Assembly: GCA_030696775.1 (NCBI GenBank)
Contig: JAUYRN010000005.1
Location: forward strand, 310,001 to 374,000
Direction of reading: 5' to 3'
DNA length: 64,000 bases
Source of the DNA: Sulfuricurvum sp.
GTDB lineage: Bacteria; Campylobacterota; Campylobacteria; Campylobacterales; Sulfurimonadaceae
Below are positions 62,614 to 64,000 of the stretch, piece after piece. The position numbers and the translations under genes are program-made. The notes beneath the pieces are model-generated. The model saw nothing but the letters and a program-made list of their open reading frames with translations, did not search any database and was not told the origin of the DNA. How positions within the stretch are numbered: position 1 is the stretch's first letter; every line of letters begins with the position of its first letter.

Positions 62614-63722
62614 GAATAGGGATACTCAAAGCTTATATTCGTAAAGAACTGAGTGAACTTCTACGTTCTCGGCTGATCATCATGGTATATCTTTTACCGA
62701 CGATGCTTATGCTCCTGTTTGGGTACGGAATTCGGATGGAGGTGACTCATGCGAGGATTGCAATTATCGATAATGATCAAAGCCGTCTCTCAAATTTGCT
62801 GGTAGGTAAGTTTGAACACTCCAAGTATTTCGATGTGACAACAACCGTTATGGATGAAGACGAAGCGCTGAGAAAGATTAAACAAGCTCAGAGTGATGCG
62901 ATCATTATTATCCCGGCCTCCTTTGAAAAGAGGCTTCTGAAAGGGCAAACTACCCAAATCGGTGTATATGTCGATGCGGCTTTTCCAAGCCGGGGTTCAA
63001 CGATGGAAAGTTATGTGCAGGGGGTGATCCTCAATGCGGCATCGGCTTTGATCCCCTCTGCGCCGAAAGGTTCAATCGTAATCAATCAGCGAACACTGTT
63101 CAACCAAGCTATGAGGGATGAAGATGCGATTGTTCCGGGTCTTATTGGATTGGTTTTACTCGTTGCTCCGGCGATCATCGCGGCATTGCTTATCGTAAAA
63201 GAAAAAGAGAGAGGGACAATCTTTAATTTTTATGCATCTCCACTCTCAAAGGCAGAGTTTATCGCGGCCAAGCTGATTCCGGTTTTTTTACTTCATTCAA
63301 TCAATATTTTCATACTTTTGTTGTGGGCACTGTATCTTTTTGAGGTTCCGTTTCGGGGAAGTTTTTGGATCTATTGGCTGGCTTCGGAACTTTATATCCT
63401 CGTTAGTATTTCGATCGGAATTTTGATTTCTGTTATAACCAGGACACAGATTGTAGCCGTTGTTTTAACCGTTATGGTGACGATTATCCCGGGATTTATG
63501 TATTCAGGTATTATCATGCCGATATCCTCGATGGTGGGGATGTCACGGTATGAAGCACATGTTTTTCCGGTTATGTATTACAACCATATCCTCTATGATG
63601 TCTTTTTGGTAGGGGAAGGTCTCACGTCACAGAAAACTCAACTGTATTTGGTAATCTTAGCCGTATATGTAGTGATTTTGTTGAGTCTTGGGACTCTTTG
63701 GCTGCGAAAGGAGATCCGATGA
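62610..63722 (+). CDS. ABC-2 type permease (YbhS/YhhJ-like)
   Basis: 370 residues: one N-terminal helix (about 24-40), a ~130-residue periplasmic loop, then five helices with the ABC-2 signature around KEKERGTIFNFYASPLSKAEF. Overlaps the ATPase by 4 bases (ATGA) and the next permease by 4. Efflux substrate unknown; E. coli relatives export cations and drugs. Confidence 0.92.
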   Translation: MRIGILKAYIRKELSELLRSRLIIMVYLLPTMLMLLFGYGIRMEVTHARIAIIDNDQSRLSNLLVGKFEHSKYFDVTTTVMDEDEALRKIKQAQSDAIIIIPASFEKRLLKGQTTQIGVYVDAAFPSRGSTMESYVQGVILNAASALIPSAPKGSIVINQRTLFNQAMRDEDAIVPGLIGLVLLVAPAIIAALLIVKEKERGTIFNFYASPLSKAEFIAAKLIPVFLLHSINIFILLLWALYLFEVPFRGSFWIYWLASELYILVSISIGILISVITRTQIVAVVLTVMVTIIPGFMYSGIIMPISSMVGMSRYEAHVFPVMYYNHILYDVFLVGEGLTSQKTQLYLVILAVYVVILLSLGTLWLRKEIR

Positions 63723-64000
63723 ATCGTATTTTTTGGTCGATTGTCGGAAAAGAATTGATCGGTTTTATACGATCATGGCAACTTGTACTGGTCGTGTTGT
63801 ATATGTTCAGTGTCGAGGTGTACATTGCGGGAAGCGGTATTGAGATTAATCCCAGAAATGTAGCTGTAGGATATGTGGACGGCACAGCAGGGGGGTTAAG
63901 CCAAAAAATCCTGACTCATCTGCACGGACCCGAATTTCTAGCTCCTCGCCGTTTTAACAGTCAAAGAGAACTAAGCCGGGCAATTTTCGATAAGGAGATT
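63719..64000 (+). CDS. Second ABC-2 permease, truncated by window end
   Basis: ATG 63719 overlaps the previous stop (ATGA), with GGAG 5 bases ahead. 94 codons visible: N-terminal helix LIGFIRSWQLVLVVLYMF, then the start of a periplasmic loop (INPRNVAVGYVDG), parallel to the first permease. Expected to be the YbhR-like partner. Confidence 0.9.
   Translation, partial: MNRIFWSIVGKELIGFIRSWQLVLVVLYMFSVEVYIAGSGIEINPRNVAVGYVDGTAGGLSQKILTHLHGPEFLAPRRFNSQRELSRAIFDKEI

Noticed and set aside
1-64000. CRISPR arrays, rRNA genes, complete insertion sequences
   Set aside because: No regularly spaced repeats, no rRNA-like stretch and no transposase frame was seen.

Overview
The window reads as chromosomal DNA of a free-living campylobacterotan (epsilonproteobacterium), probably of the Sulfuricurvum/Sulfurimonas type. 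The evidence is moderate to low G+C, the block gatC ... cvpA-fur-lysS-glyA-DUF1882-SPOR-aroE that is familiar from Campylobacter and Helicobacter, a class II DAHP synthase, a separate PAS protein paired with a chemoreceptor (CetB/CetA style), and OprD-like porins. The genus is inference; no rRNA gene is present.

Layout. 1-3.9 kb: a truncated methyltransferase, a porin, modA and modE on the minus strand, with three ModE-like half-site boxes, one of them in front of the porin. 3.9-16.8 kb: mostly minus-strand housekeeping genes (aroE, trpE, SPOR protein, DUF1882 protein, glyA, lysS, fur, cvpA, a diguanylate cyclase, a second Fur-family regulator, a PilT-like ATPase, an ArsC/Spx-like protein, gatC), with the DAHP synthase on plus. 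16.9-22.3 kb: plus-strand genes (YfgM-like, BamB-like lipoprotein, Xer recombinase, coaX, hisG, glycine-zipper protein, gap). 22.3-32.9 kb: minus-strand chemoreceptor plus PAS protein, dbpA-like helicase, acnB, ftsK (probably starting at ATT) and flgL behind a sigma-54 promoter.

33.0-38.3 kb: a tRNA-Leu(CAA) gene carries a 5.2-kb integrated element bounded by a 26-bp direct repeat of the tRNA 3' end. It encodes a tyrosine integrase, an AlpA/excisionase-like protein, an HUH rolling-circle replication protein with an H-x-H and a Y-x3-Y motif, a gp5-sized putative ssDNA-binding protein, a ribbon-helix-helix regulator, and a divergent, AT-rich two-gene cargo: an unrecognised membrane protein and a putative abortive-infection protein of the putAbiC type. 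No capsid or secretion gene is visible, so it looks like a filamentous-phage-related satellite or minimal integrative replicon carrying a candidate defence cassette. This is the best candidate for an undescribed system here.

38.4-49.6 kb: Sir2, NUDIX, a DEDD exonuclease and a YitT-family protein, then a catabolic cluster: a c-type cytochrome, a Tat-signal protein, a p-cresol-methylhydroxylase/vanillyl-alcohol-oxidase-type flavoprotein, a porin, a small protein and an aldehyde dehydrogenase, next to a divergent histidine kinase/response regulator pair. Two identical 11-bp-period ACTCGCA tandem boxes lie before the first gene and before the aldehyde dehydrogenase, which suggests one regulon for oxidation of a 4-alkylphenol to the 4-hydroxybenzoate level.

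49.6-64 kb: an RNA pseudouridine synthase; a MarR-pirin-YceI-DODA dioxygenase stress cluster with an 18-bp operator found twice and two Tat-like leaders ahead of internal starts; a MerR regulator divergent from a catalytically dead peptide-deformylase/membrane fusion; a MarR/YdhR divergent pair; a FIST protein; a QmcA/NfeD pair; and a TolC-HlyD-ABC efflux system resembling ybhGFSR that runs off the right edge.
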